A stretch of 64,000 nucleotides of DNA from Catelliglobosispora koreensis DSM 44566 (GTDB lineage Bacteria; Actinomycetota; Actinomycetes; Mycobacteriales; Micromonosporaceae), in assembly GCF_000379685.1 (NCBI RefSeq), contig NZ_KB903258.1, positions 1 to 64,000 of the forward strand. Direction: 5' to 3'. The position numbers were made by a program, and so were the translations under genes. The notes beneath the pieces are model-generated. The model searched no databases. It was not told the DNA's origin and saw nothing but the letters and a program-made list of their open reading frames with translations. This document shows positions 7,763 through 17,370 of the stretch, piece by piece. Every line of letters begins with the position of its first letter. Within the stretch, counting starts at the first letter, position 1.

Positions 7763-8785
7763 ATGGGCCGTCCGCCAACCATGGCCGATATCGCCCGCGC
7801 GGCTGGCGTTTCCCGCGTCGCCGTTTCCTATGCCCTCAACGACCGTCCCGGCGTCTCGCCAGAAGTGCGTGACCGCATCCGCAAGATCGCTGAAGACCTG
7901 GGTTTTCGCGCCAGCGGGCCGGCCCGCTCACTGCACGGTGCCCGGCCCATGGCGATCGGCATGACGATGCTGCGGCCGGCCAAGGCGTTTCACGTGGAAG
8001 TGTTCCGCCGCGAATTCATCAGCGGCGCTCAAGCGGAGTTGTCCAGCCGCGGCTATGGTCTGGCGCTTCAGTTCGTCGCCGATCCTGACGCGGAACTGTC
8101 CGTCTATTCACGATGGAGCGCCGAGCAGCGGGTCAGCGGGGTCATCGTCAGTGACGTGCTCGTCGCCGATCCACGGCCAGCTTTCCTTGCCGGCCTTGGG
8201 CTTCCCGCTGTCGCCATTGGCGGTCCGCTGCCGTCCGGTGACGTGACCTGCCTGTGGTCAGGTGACACGGAGGCGGCAGCCGTTGCGGTTCAGTACCTGG
8301 CGGGCCTCGGGCACCGGCGCATCGCCCGTGTCAGTGGGCCGGAAGGCTTGCTGCACACGGCAGCGCGTACCAACGCGTTCTTGCAAGCCTGCACCCACAA
8401 CGGCATTGAGGGAACCGTTCTTACCGCTGACTACACCGGTGAGGATGGGGCACGGGCGACCCGGCGGTTGCTGAGCGGGGGTGCCCGGCCGACCGCGATC
8501 CTCTACGACAACGACGTGATGGCGGTGGCTGGCCTCGGTGTCGCGACGGAGATGGGTGTCGCCGTGCCGGCCGAGCTTTCCCTTGTGGCGTGGGAGGATT
8601 CGCCCGTGTGTCAGGTCGTTCGCCCGGCGCTGACTGTCCTCAAACGAGACCTGCAGGCCTACGGCGCCCACGCCGTGAGGCTGCTTTTCCAAGCTATAGA
8701 AGGCGAACCGCCTGTCAGCGTGCGCGATCACACCGCGCAGCTGGTCGTGCGCTCAAGCACTGGCCGTGCTGCCGCGGGGAGTTAG
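7763..8785 (+). CDS. LacI-family transcriptional regulator
   Basis: 340 residues. N-terminal LacI helix-turn-helix (MADIARAAGVSRVAVSYALN), hinge (ARSLHGARP) and a periplasmic-binding-protein-like sensor domain. It shares DYTGEDGARATRRLLS with the next, convergent LacI protein and is clearly its paralog. ATG 7763 has GGAGG just upstream; the open frame before it is not expected to be translated. Its target is unknown. It could be the missing repressor for the GGAGAGCGCTCTCC sites at 273 and 1792, since no other LacI gene lies near that operon inside the window. Its 3' end overlaps the other LacI gene by 33 nt. Confidence 0.9.
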   Translation: MGRPPTMADIARAAGVSRVAVSYALNDRPGVSPEVRDRIRKIAEDLGFRASGPARSLHGARPMAIGMTMLRPAKAFHVEVFRREFISGAQAELSSRGYGLALQFVADPDAELSVYSRWSAEQRVSGVIVSDVLVADPRPAFLAGLGLPAVAIGGPLPSGDVTCLWSGDTEAAAVAVQYLAGLGHRRIARVSGPEGLLHTAARTNAFLQACTHNGIEGTVLTADYTGEDGARATRRLLSGGARPTAILYDNDVMAVAGLGVATEMGVAVPAELSLVAWEDSPVCQVVRPALTVLKRDLQAYGAHAVRLLFQAIEGEPPVSVRDHTAQLVVRSSTGRAAAGS

Positions 8786-9763
8786 CCGGGCTGGTTCGTC
8801 GTGCATGCTGCCCACCGGCTTGCCGTCGATCGCCGCTAGCAACATCCGGGCGGCGTGGGTGCCATAGGCCGCGATGTCACGGGTCAGTGCCGTCAAGGGC
8901 GGATGCACCAAACGGCAGATCGGCGAATCGTCCCAGGCCACGATGGACAGATCCGCGGGCACGGACAGCCCCATTTCCTGTGCAACGGCAAGACCCGCGA
9001 TGGCCATGATGTCGTTGTCATAGATCAGGGCGGTCGGCCGCTTCGCCATGCTGAGCAGGCGTCTCGTCGCGCGCGCCCCGTCTTCTCCCGTGTAGTCCGT
9101 CGGCACCGTGAGCGCACTGTCCAGCCCCAGATCGCTTGCGGCACGCCCGAAGGCTTCGGTGCGGATCGCGGTGTGCACGAGACCTGGAATGCCACCGACG
9201 CGGGCGATGCGCCGGTGCCCCAGCGCGGCAAGGTATTCCACGGCCTCCACTAACGACACTCCATCGTCAGACCAGATGCTGGCCAGCGATCCGCTCGCGC
9301 TGGGCGGCCCGATCACGACGGCGGGCAGCCCCAGCTCTTCGAGCGCGCTGATGCGCAGATCGCCCTCTCTGACATCGCACACCAGCACGCCGTCGACGCT
9401 GCGATCACTCCACCACCGCCGGTAGACGGCGATCTCCTCGTGATGGTCGGGCACCATTTGCAACAGCAACGCGTAGGAGAAAAGTGACAGCTCGGCTTCC
9501 AGACCGCTGATGAGTTCCATGAAGAACGGTTCGACGCCAAGGGTTTTGGGCGGCCGCTGCAACGTCAGGCCGACCACTTTCGAGGCCGCACCCGCGAGCG
9601 CCCGAGCCGCGCTGTTGGCCCGGAAGCCAAGGGCCTCAGCTGATTCCACGATGCGCCTGCGCGTCGCCTCGGACACGCCGGGCTGACCGTTGAGCGCGTA
9701 GGAAACCGCGCCCTTGGACACTCCGGCATGGCGTGCCACATCGGCGATGGTGGGTCGCTTCAT
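8753..9763 (-). CDS. LacI-family regulator, probable repressor of the mannan operon
   Basis: 336 residues with LacI helix-turn-helix (IADVARHAGVSKGAVSYALN), hinge (ARALAGAAS) and sugar-sensor domain. Start ATG 9763 begins the DNA-binding domain; the frame extends 40 codons further up to 9883, but that part covers the divergent promoter and is not LacI-like. Transcribed away from the mannan importer operon, which makes it the likely local repressor, relieved by a manno-oligosaccharide. Both the gene and its paralog at 7763 have SYALN where most LacI proteins have SRVLN. Confidence 0.9.
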   Translation of the reverse strand: MKRPTIADVARHAGVSKGAVSYALNGQPGVSEATRRRIVESAEALGFRANSAARALAGAASKVVGLTLQRPPKTLGVEPFFMELISGLEAELSLFSYALLLQMVPDHHEEIAVYRRWWSDRSVDGVLVCDVREGDLRISALEELGLPAVVIGPPSASGSLASIWSDDGVSLVEAVEYLAALGHRRIARVGGIPGLVHTAIRTEAFGRAASDLGLDSALTVPTDYTGEDGARATRRLLSMAKRPTALIYDNDIMAIAGLAVAQEMGLSVPADLSIVAWDDSPICRLVHPPLTALTRDIAAYGTHAARMLLAAIDGKPVGSMHDEPARLTPRGSTASA

Positions 9764-9785
9764 GTTGTCAGCCTCTCCCAGCTTT

Positions 9786-9869
9786 CTCGGTTCACCAATG
9801 CTAGCTGACTTGTTGACACTACCGAAACCCAGTCGTAAAGTCTGGGCACTTACTCGGTTCAGTAAAGCT
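9786..9869 (+). promoter_or_regulatory. Mannan-operon promoter with paired direct-repeat operators
   Basis: TTGACA (9813-9818) and TAAAGT (9836-9841) with 17-bp spacing form a good promoter. The motif CTCGGTTCAnnAAnGCT occurs upstream of it (9786-9802) and downstream of the likely start site (9853-9869), exactly 67 bp apart. The downstream copy lies in an inverted repeat TTACT-N6-AGTAA (9850-9865). This arrangement suggests a repressor binding two sites around the promoter, most simply the divergent LacI protein. Confidence 0.6.
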
Positions 9870-9883
9870 GCGGAGTTGGTCAT

Positions 9884-11197
9884 ATGAAGCTAAGACCGCT
9901 AGCCATCGCCCTGGCCGCTGCCCTGCTTGCCGCAGGTTGCGGCGGTGGCGATGCCGATCCTGGTTCCACTGACGCGTTACCCCCTGCCGATCCCGCCAGC
10001 GTCACCGGCGAGGTCACGGTGCTGACGAACCGGACCGACCTGGTCACTGACGGCACGATGAAGAAATACGCCGACGAGTTCAAGAAGACCTACCCGGGCG
10101 TGACGGTGAAGTTCGAAGGCATCACCGATTACGAGGGCGAAGTCAAGATCCGGATGAACACGGAGAACTACGGCGACGTCCTGCTGATCCCTAACACGAT
10201 CGTGCGCGACGACTATCCCAAGTTCTTCGCCAACCTCGGCTCTGTTAGCTCTGTCGGTGGCAAGTATCTGTTCACGGACAAGAGCACGGTCAGCGGCAAG
10301 GTTTACGGCCTAGCCGGATTCGGTGCCGTGAACGGCTTCGTCTACAACAAGGAAGTCTGGGCCCAGGCCGGCCTGACGCAATGGCCGACCACGCCTGAGG
10401 GATTCCTGGCCGCCCTTCAAGCCATCAAGGACAAGACGCAAGCCATTCCCTACTACACCAATTACAAAGACGGCTGGCCGCTGACCTCATGGTCCAGTGT
10501 CGTCGGTTCCGTGACATGCGACACCAAAGCCCAGGACAAGCTCGCGTCGGCCACCGATCCGTGGGCGGCCGGAAGCGACCTGCGGGCAGGCGACGGGCTG
10601 CTGTTCAACATCGTGAAGAACAAGCTGTCCGAGCCCGATCCGGCTACGACTAACTGGGAAGACTCCAAGGGACTGATCGCCACCGGCAAGGTCGGCTCGA
10701 TGTGGCTTGGCTCCTGGGCGATCGCGCAAATGCAGGACGCCGCCAAGAAGGCGGGCAAAGACCCGGCGACGATTGGCTACATGCCCTTCCCGGCTCAGGT
10801 GAACGGCAAGTACTGCTCGGTGCTGTCCCCCGATTACCAATACGCCGTCAACGTTCACTCCAAGAGCAAGCCAGCCGCGCGCGCCTGGATCGACTGGATG
10901 CTGGACAAGTCTGGTTTCGCCGAGGCGAATCAAGCCGTCTCCACTGTTAAGGGGGCGCCACTGCCATCGGCACTGAAACCCTTCACCGACAACGGCGTTC
11001 AGTTCATCGAGCTGTCGCAGGAGAAGGCAGGGCTGTTTAACAAGATTGACAACGCTTCCGAGGTCGGACTGAACAAGCAGGACTACCGGCAGCGTCTGGT
11101 CGATGTGGCTCGCGGTGCGGCACCTGGCGACCTCAACAGTGTGCTCGGGGAACTGGCCCGCAAGTGGTCTGAAGCCGCGAAACTCGCTGGCTCATGA
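9884..11197 (+). CDS. Sugar ABC transporter binding lipoprotein (mannan locus)
   Basis: 437-residue extracellular solute-binding lipoprotein: signal peptide with lipobox LAAGC followed by GGGDADPGS. The fold is that of family 1 sugar-binding proteins, with TVLTNRTDLVTDGTMKKYAD at the mature N-terminus. ATG 9884 has GGAG upstream. The ligand is probably a manno-oligosaccharide because beta-mannosidase and beta-mannanase genes follow in the same operon. The stop overlaps the first permease start by 4 nt. It is not a close copy of the CebE-like protein at 1842. Confidence 0.85.
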   Translation: MKLRPLAIALAAALLAAGCGGGDADPGSTDALPPADPASVTGEVTVLTNRTDLVTDGTMKKYADEFKKTYPGVTVKFEGITDYEGEVKIRMNTENYGDVLLIPNTIVRDDYPKFFANLGSVSSVGGKYLFTDKSTVSGKVYGLAGFGAVNGFVYNKEVWAQAGLTQWPTTPEGFLAALQAIKDKTQAIPYYTNYKDGWPLTSWSSVVGSVTCDTKAQDKLASATDPWAAGSDLRAGDGLLFNIVKNKLSEPDPATTNWEDSKGLIATGKVGSMWLGSWAIAQMQDAAKKAGKDPATIGYMPFPAQVNGKYCSVLSPDYQYAVNVHSKSKPAARAWIDWMLDKSGFAEANQAVSTVKGAPLPSALKPFTDNGVQFIELSQEKAGLFNKIDNASEVGLNKQDYRQRLVDVARGAAPGDLNSVLGELARKWSEAAKLAGS

Positions 11198-12102
11198 CAT
11201 CTAGACCAGCTGCGGGCGGCTTCTTCGCTGCCATGGCAAAACGCCGCCCGCAGCTCACTGCCTGGCTCTACTTGGCGGCCGCCTTAGCGCTGCTTATCAC
11301 CTTTACGTATGTGCCGGTGGCGAGCATGATTTGGTACAGCTTCACGAACTGGGACGGTGTCAGTCCCGATCCGCAGTTCGTGGGCTGGAGCAACTATGGG
11401 CAACTGTTCAGCCGGCCTGAGCTGTTCCAGGTCTTCTTCGTCAGCCTCTACTATCTCGTGGCTTCGTTCGTGCAGATCGTGCTGGCGCTGTACTTCGCGG
11501 TCGTTCTCAGCTTCAGTACGTGGTTTCGCAATCTGTTTAAGGGAGTGCTGTTCTTCCCCTATCTCATCAACGGTGTCGCGGTCGCGTTCATCTTCCTTTA
11601 CTTCTTCCGGCAAGGCGGGACGCTCGATAGCGTCTTGGCTTTCTTCGGTGTCCACACTGGACAGTTCTGGCTCGGCGACCCCGACTGGGTCAACGTTTCG
11701 CTGTCAGGCGTATCCGTGTGGCGCTTTCTGGGGCTGAACTTCGTGCTGTTCCTCGGCGCCATCCAGTCGATTCCACAAGAGCTGCACGAGGCCGCCTCGC
11801 TTGACGGTGCTTCACGCTGGCAGGTCTTCCGGCACATCATCGCTCCCGGCATCAAGCCCGTGCTCAGCCTGAGCGTGATCCTGGCCATCAGTGGCTCGCT
11901 GTCCGTCTTCGAGATTCCCTACATCATGACGGGCGGCTCTGGCGAGAGTCTCACGTTCGTCATCCAGACGGTGAAACTCGCGTTCCAGTTCAACAAGATG
12001 GGGCTCGCGTCCGCTGCCGCCGTGGTTCTCCTGGCGATGGTTCTGCTCATCACCTGGTTGCAGCGGCGCCTGGTACCAGAGGAAAGGACGGACCTCACGT
12101 GA
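11194..12102 (+). CDS. Sugar ABC transporter permease 1 (mannan locus)
   Basis: 302-residue MalF-type permease with about six membrane segments and an EAA loop (LHEAASLDGASRWQVFRHII). ATGA overlap with the binding-protein gene and GTGA overlap with the next permease indicate a translationally coupled operon. It probably forms the channel for manno-oligosaccharide uptake, energised by an ATPase encoded elsewhere. Confidence 0.88.
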   Translation: MTSRPAAGGFFAAMAKRRPQLTAWLYLAAALALLITFTYVPVASMIWYSFTNWDGVSPDPQFVGWSNYGQLFSRPELFQVFFVSLYYLVASFVQIVLALYFAVVLSFSTWFRNLFKGVLFFPYLINGVAVAFIFLYFFRQGGTLDSVLAFFGVHTGQFWLGDPDWVNVSLSGVSVWRFLGLNFVLFLGAIQSIPQELHEAASLDGASRWQVFRHIIAPGIKPVLSLSVILAISGSLSVFEIPYIMTGGSGESLTFVIQTVKLAFQFNKMGLASAAAVVLLAMVLLITWLQRRLVPEERTDLT

Positions 12103-12911
12103 GCCGCTTGATGAAGTATTTGTCGCTCATCGCGGCCGCGGTCGTCGTGCTGCTCCCCCTCGTCACCATCTTCCTGACGTCGCTGAAGACGCCCGAGGAG
12201 ATGGCAGGTGGGCAAACCCTTGCACTGCCTCGTGATTGGACCAACTTCAGCAATTACAGGACCGCGTTCGACAAGGGCAACATGCTGCCCGCCTTCGCCA
12301 ACACGGCGATCATCCTGCTGTTTTCCATCAGCGGGACGATTCTCATCGGCACCATGGCGGCCTACGCCATTGACCGGTTCAGGTTCCGCTTCCGCAAACT
12401 CGTTGTCTCGCTCTTCCTCGTCGCTACCCTCGTTCCCGGGGTGACCACGCAAGTCGCCACGTTCCAGGTGGTAGACGCTCTCGGCCTGTTCAACACGAGG
12501 TGGGCGCCGATCCTGCTCTACATGGGCACCGACATCGTGGCCATCTACATCTTCTTGCAGTTCATGCGGGGCATCCCGGTGTCGCTCGACGAGGCGGCCC
12601 GCATCGACGGTGCTTCCTCGTTCAAGATCTATCGCAGTGTCATCCTGCCCCTGCTGAAACCGGCCATCGCCACGGTGGTCATCATCAAAGGCATCACGGT
12701 CTACAACGACTTCTACATTCCGTTCCTCTACATGCCTTCTGAGGACCTAGGGGTGATCTCGACGTCGCTGTTCCGGTTCAAGGGGCCGTTCGGGGCACAC
12801 TGGGAAGTCATTTCGGCGGGGGCGATCCTGGTCATCCTGCCCACCCTCGTCATCTTTCTGGCACTGCAAAGGTTTATCTATAACGGCTTCACCGCCGGAG
12901 CGACCAAATAA
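12099..12911 (+). CDS. Sugar ABC transporter permease 2 (mannan locus)
   Basis: 270-residue MalG-type permease. EAA loop LDEAARIDGASSFKIYRSVI followed by the second conserved stretch around TVYNDFYIPFLYM. GTG start overlaps the previous stop by 4 nt. It completes the importer; the glycosidase genes follow after an 18-nt gap. Confidence 0.88.
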   Translation: MSRLMKYLSLIAAAVVVLLPLVTIFLTSLKTPEEMAGGQTLALPRDWTNFSNYRTAFDKGNMLPAFANTAIILLFSISGTILIGTMAAYAIDRFRFRFRKLVVSLFLVATLVPGVTTQVATFQVVDALGLFNTRWAPILLYMGTDIVAIYIFLQFMRGIPVSLDEAARIDGASSFKIYRSVILPLLKPAIATVVIIKGITVYNDFYIPFLYMPSEDLGVISTSLFRFKGPFGAHWEVISAGAILVILPTLVIFLALQRFIYNGFTAGATK

Positions 12912-12929
12912 CGCATAGGGAGAAAGCAC

Positions 12930-15302
12930 GTGAGTATCCGTTATCTGCACGAGGGTTGGACTGTCAGCTCGGCTGCGCATCAAGAGGTTCCGGCGACAGT
13001 TCCTGGCTGCGTGCACACGGATCTGCTGAGCGCGGGTCTCATCCCCGACCCCTACCTCGATGACAACGAGACCAAGCTAACCTGGATCGGGCGCACCGAC
13101 TGGTCCTACACCACGGCGTTCGAGTGGCAGCCCGAAGGTTTCGAGCACGTGGACCTCGTCTTCGAGGGCCTCGACACAATCGCCACCGTGCTGCTGAACG
13201 GAACCGAGATCGGGCGCACCGCGAACATGCACCGCTCCTACCGGTTCTCCGTGTCGCGGTTGCTCGTGCCGGGGAGGAACAGGCTGGAGGTCCAGTTCAC
13301 GGCTCCCTATAGCTACACCGGCGAGATGCAGGAGCGGCTGGGCAGCAGGCCTGGTCCCTATGACGAGCCCTACCAGTTCATCCGCAAGATGGCGTGCAAC
13401 TTCGGCTGGGACTGGGGACCGACGCTCGTCACGTCAGGGATCTGGAAGCCGGTGTCGTTGCACAGCTGGTCCGGGGTGCGGATCGCCTCGGTGCGCCCTT
13501 TGCTTTCCGTGAACGGAACGTCTGGCAAGGCTGTCGTGCACGTCGCGCTGGACGGTGATGGTGATGCGGTCGTCTCGCTGGCTGGGCAAACTGCTCCCGT
13601 AGTTGACGGTGTCGCCGAGCTAGAAGTCGCCGACGTGGCACTGTGGTGGCCACGGGGCTTTGGCGCACAGCCGCTTTACGACCTGACGGTCCGCGCCGGT
13701 GACTCTGTGTGGCAAAAGCGCGTTGGCTTCCGCACCGTTGAGGTTGACGTCGATGCCTTCCGCTTCATCGTCAACGGCCGTCCCGTTTTCGCCCGCGGGT
13801 TCAACTGGATTCCCGACGACTGCTTCCCTCAACGCGTGACGCCTGAACGCCTGAACGAACGGCTCACCCAGGCGATCGAGACGAACGCGAACACCTTGCG
13901 TGTATGGGGTGGCGGGCTTTACGAATCCGACACGTTCTATGACCTCGCCGACGAGCTAGGCGTCATGGTGTGGCAGGACTTTCCGTTCGCTTGCGCGGCC
14001 TATCCCGAGGACGATCCGCTGTGGACAGAAGTGGAAGCCGAAGCGCGGGAGAACGTAACCCGGCTGATGACCCACCCGAGCCTGCTGCTGTGGTGTGGCA
14101 ACAACGAGAACATCGAGGGTTATCAGCACTGGGACTGGCAGGAAGAGCTGGGCGAAAAGACCTGGGGCGCCGGCTATTACTATGACTTGCTGCCGCGTGT
14201 CGTGTCCGAAGTGGACCCCACGAGGGTGTACTGGCCGGGAAGCCCCTATTCCGGTGACCCAGACCGCGACGCCCGTGATCCTTCCACCGGAACGATTCAC
14301 ATCTGGACCGTGTGGAACCAGCAGGACTACACGCACTACGGCACCTACACACCCCGGTTCGTGGCCGAATACGGCTTCCAGGGTCCACCCGCCTATGCCA
14401 CCTTGACTGAGGCGATCTCAGGCCCACTTTCGCTTGACTCTCCTCTGCTAGCTCACCATCAGAAGGCGTTTGAAGGAGCGGCCAAACTGCTGCGGGGACT
14501 GGGCGATCATCTCCCGCAACCCGAAACGTTCGATGACTGGCATTACTACACCCAGCTCAACCAGGCCCGTGCGCTTTCCTTTGGCGTGCAGCGGTTCCGC
14601 TCGCTCATGCCTTACTGCATGGGGACGATCGTGTGGCAGCTCAACGACTGCTGGCCCGTGATCTCGTGGGCCGCCATCGATGGAGCCGCGCGCCGCAAAC
14701 CGCTCTGGTACGCGTTGCGCCGCTCGTTCGCTGACCGCCTGCTGTCCTTTCACGAGGACGGCATCGCGATCGTCAATGACACCGACCAGCCGTGGACCGG
14801 GGAACTCACCCTGACCCGGCGGGCACTGACCGGGGAACCGCTTGCTAAGGAAGGCATCGGGCTATCGGTGCCGCCGCGCGACGTGGCGATCGTCAAGCCT
14901 TCTGAGCGGTTGACTGCTCCGGGAGTACCAGCGAATGAACTGCTGGTTGCTGAATTAGGCACGCACCGGGCGCTGAAGATGTTTGCCGAAGACCCCGTGA
15001 TGGATTACCCGCCTGCCGCCTTCGACGCCGACGTGCGGCCTTCGCCGGCCGGGCTGACCGTGCGGATCACGGCTCGCACTCTTCTGCGCGAACTGGCCAT
15101 CTTCCCTGACCGGCTCGACCCGGCCGCCGAAATCGACGACCAGCTGGTGACCCTCCTGCCGGGCGAGAGCGTCACCTTCCATATCCGCACGAGCGCCGCG
15201 CTTGCTCCGGATGACCTCCTCAATTATCCGGTCCTGCGCTGCGTTAACGAGCGAAAGGACAGTCCGCCATGCACCGTCCCCTCCGGTGGCTCGCAGCCTT
15301 AG
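12930..15302 (+). CDS. GH2 beta-mannosidase
   Basis: 790-residue cytoplasmic glycoside hydrolase of family GH2, beta-mannosidase type. N-terminal sugar-binding domain (WIGRTDWSYTTAF), immunoglobulin-like domain, then the TIM barrel. Catalytic residues by motif: acid/base E393 in WCGNNEN and nucleophile E480 in FVAEYGFQG. CNFGWDWGP is characteristic of beta-mannosidases. No signal peptide, so it should cleave imported manno-oligosaccharides from the non-reducing end. GTG 12930 has a purine-rich site (GGGAGAAAG) 5 nt upstream. The 3' end overlaps the mannanase gene by 34 nt. Confidence 0.9.
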   Translation: MSIRYLHEGWTVSSAAHQEVPATVPGCVHTDLLSAGLIPDPYLDDNETKLTWIGRTDWSYTTAFEWQPEGFEHVDLVFEGLDTIATVLLNGTEIGRTANMHRSYRFSVSRLLVPGRNRLEVQFTAPYSYTGEMQERLGSRPGPYDEPYQFIRKMACNFGWDWGPTLVTSGIWKPVSLHSWSGVRIASVRPLLSVNGTSGKAVVHVALDGDGDAVVSLAGQTAPVVDGVAELEVADVALWWPRGFGAQPLYDLTVRAGDSVWQKRVGFRTVEVDVDAFRFIVNGRPVFARGFNWIPDDCFPQRVTPERLNERLTQAIETNANTLRVWGGGLYESDTFYDLADELGVMVWQDFPFACAAYPEDDPLWTEVEAEARENVTRLMTHPSLLLWCGNNENIEGYQHWDWQEELGEKTWGAGYYYDLLPRVVSEVDPTRVYWPGSPYSGDPDRDARDPSTGTIHIWTVWNQQDYTHYGTYTPRFVAEYGFQGPPAYATLTEAISGPLSLDSPLLAHHQKAFEGAAKLLRGLGDHLPQPETFDDWHYYTQLNQARALSFGVQRFRSLMPYCMGTIVWQLNDCWPVISWAAIDGAARRKPLWYALRRSFADRLLSFHEDGIAIVNDTDQPWTGELTLTRRALTGEPLAKEGIGLSVPPRDVAIVKPSERLTAPGVPANELLVAELGTHRALKMFAEDPVMDYPPAAFDADVRPSPAGLTVRITARTLLRELAIFPDRLDPAAEIDDQLVTLLPGESVTFHIRTSAALAPDDLLNYPVLRCVNERKDSPPCTVPSGGSQP

Positions 15303-16663
15303 CTGCCATCGTCGTCATCACAGCGGCCGCCCCGCCGGCCCAGGCTTTCCCGCCCTCTACCCGTGCCGCGCTCATCAGTTACCTGAACGGAATTTCCGGA
15401 CAGTACACGCTGTCCGGGCAGCACAACCGGGAACCCAACAGCGATCCGACCTATTACACCCGGATGGCACAGGGCATCACGGGACAAACGCCTGGGCTGT
15501 GGGGAGGCGATTTCCTTTTCCTGCCAGCCGATGTCAGCGCCCGGCAAACGATGATCAATGAGGCGATCCGGCAGTGGCAAGGCGGATCGGTGGTCGCCCT
15601 CACGTGGCACTTCTGCCCGCCGACCGTCGGGCAGACCTGTGGCTGGGATGCCAATGGCATTCTGAGCCATCTGTCAGACGCGCAATGGAGCCAGGTCATC
15701 GCCAACGGCACCGCGCTCAACAATGCTTACAAGAACCGGCTCAACGAAGCGGTTCCGTATTTGCGGCAGCTGCAAAACGCTGGCGTTCCAGTCTTGTGGC
15801 GGCCGGTCCACGAGATGAACGACGGCTGGTCGTGGTGGGGTGGCCGGCCCGGCCCGAACGGCAGCCGCCGCTTGTACCAGATCGCTTACGAACACCTCAC
15901 CAACACGCACGGCTTGACGAACCTGGTCTGGGTATGGAACGTCAAGGACGTGAGCATGGGCTCGATCGGCGAGTACTGGCCGGGAGCGTCCTATGTGGAC
16001 GTCGCTTCACTCGACGTGTGGGTGAAGATGGAGCCAAGTGCGAGCGACTACCAGGCGATGCTGAATGTCGCTGGCGGCAAACCGATTTCGCTCGCCGAGG
16101 TGGGCCGGGTGCCGAGTCCAGCCTTGATGAACGCCCAGCCCCGCTGGACGTGGTGGATGGTCTGGGCGGAGTGGCTGATCGATCCGGCCTATAACAACAA
16201 TGCGGCGGTGCAGGCGTCCTACTTCGCGCCTCAGGTGCTGAACCGCGGCGAGTTCACGATTCCAGGCGGTGGCTCCCGCATCGGCCCGATTGCTGGTTTG
16301 GCTAGCAAATGCGTTGACGTGCAAGGATCCAACACCGCCAACGGTACGCAGATTCAGCTCTACAGCTGCAATGCCACCTTTGCGCAGCGCTGGACGGTGG
16401 GCACCGACGGCACTCTCCGTGCCCTGGGCAAATGCATGGACGTGGACGGTGGCGTCGGCGCCAACGGCACGCGGGTCCACCTGTGGGACTGCATCGCTGG
16501 AAACGGGAACCAGCAATGGGTCTACAGTTCGTCTGCCCGCACCCTGGTGAACCCCAAGACCGGCCGGTGCCTGGACGTCACGGGTCAGTCAAGTGCCGAC
16601 GGGACAAGACTGCAGATCTGGCAGTGCAACGGTCAGTCGAATCAGCAATGGACACTCCCGTAA
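15269..16663 (+). CDS. Secreted GH26 beta-1,4-mannanase with ricin-type domain
   Basis: 464 residues. Signal peptide (cleavage near AQA, about residue 26), a GH26 TIM barrel (about 27-330) and a C-terminal ricin-B/CBM13 domain (about 340-464) with three QxW-type repeats (AQRWTV, NQQWVY, NQQWTL). Catalytic acid/base E182 in RPVHEMN and nucleophile E277 in LAEVG. It should cut beta-mannan outside the cell and supply oligomers to the importer and GH2 enzyme of the same operon. The start lies inside the GH2 gene, so coupling is likely. Confidence 0.9.
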   Translation: MHRPLRWLAALAAIVVITAAAPPAQAFPPSTRAALISYLNGISGQYTLSGQHNREPNSDPTYYTRMAQGITGQTPGLWGGDFLFLPADVSARQTMINEAIRQWQGGSVVALTWHFCPPTVGQTCGWDANGILSHLSDAQWSQVIANGTALNNAYKNRLNEAVPYLRQLQNAGVPVLWRPVHEMNDGWSWWGGRPGPNGSRRLYQIAYEHLTNTHGLTNLVWVWNVKDVSMGSIGEYWPGASYVDVASLDVWVKMEPSASDYQAMLNVAGGKPISLAEVGRVPSPALMNAQPRWTWWMVWAEWLIDPAYNNNAAVQASYFAPQVLNRGEFTIPGGGSRIGPIAGLASKCVDVQGSNTANGTQIQLYSCNATFAQRWTVGTDGTLRALGKCMDVDGGVGANGTRVHLWDCIAGNGNQQWVYSSSARTLVNPKTGRCLDVTGQSSADGTRLQIWQCNGQSNQQWTLP

Positions 16664-16665
16664 CG

Positions 16666-17358
<693 letters not shown>

Positions 17359-17370
17359 GAGTCCCGGGGC

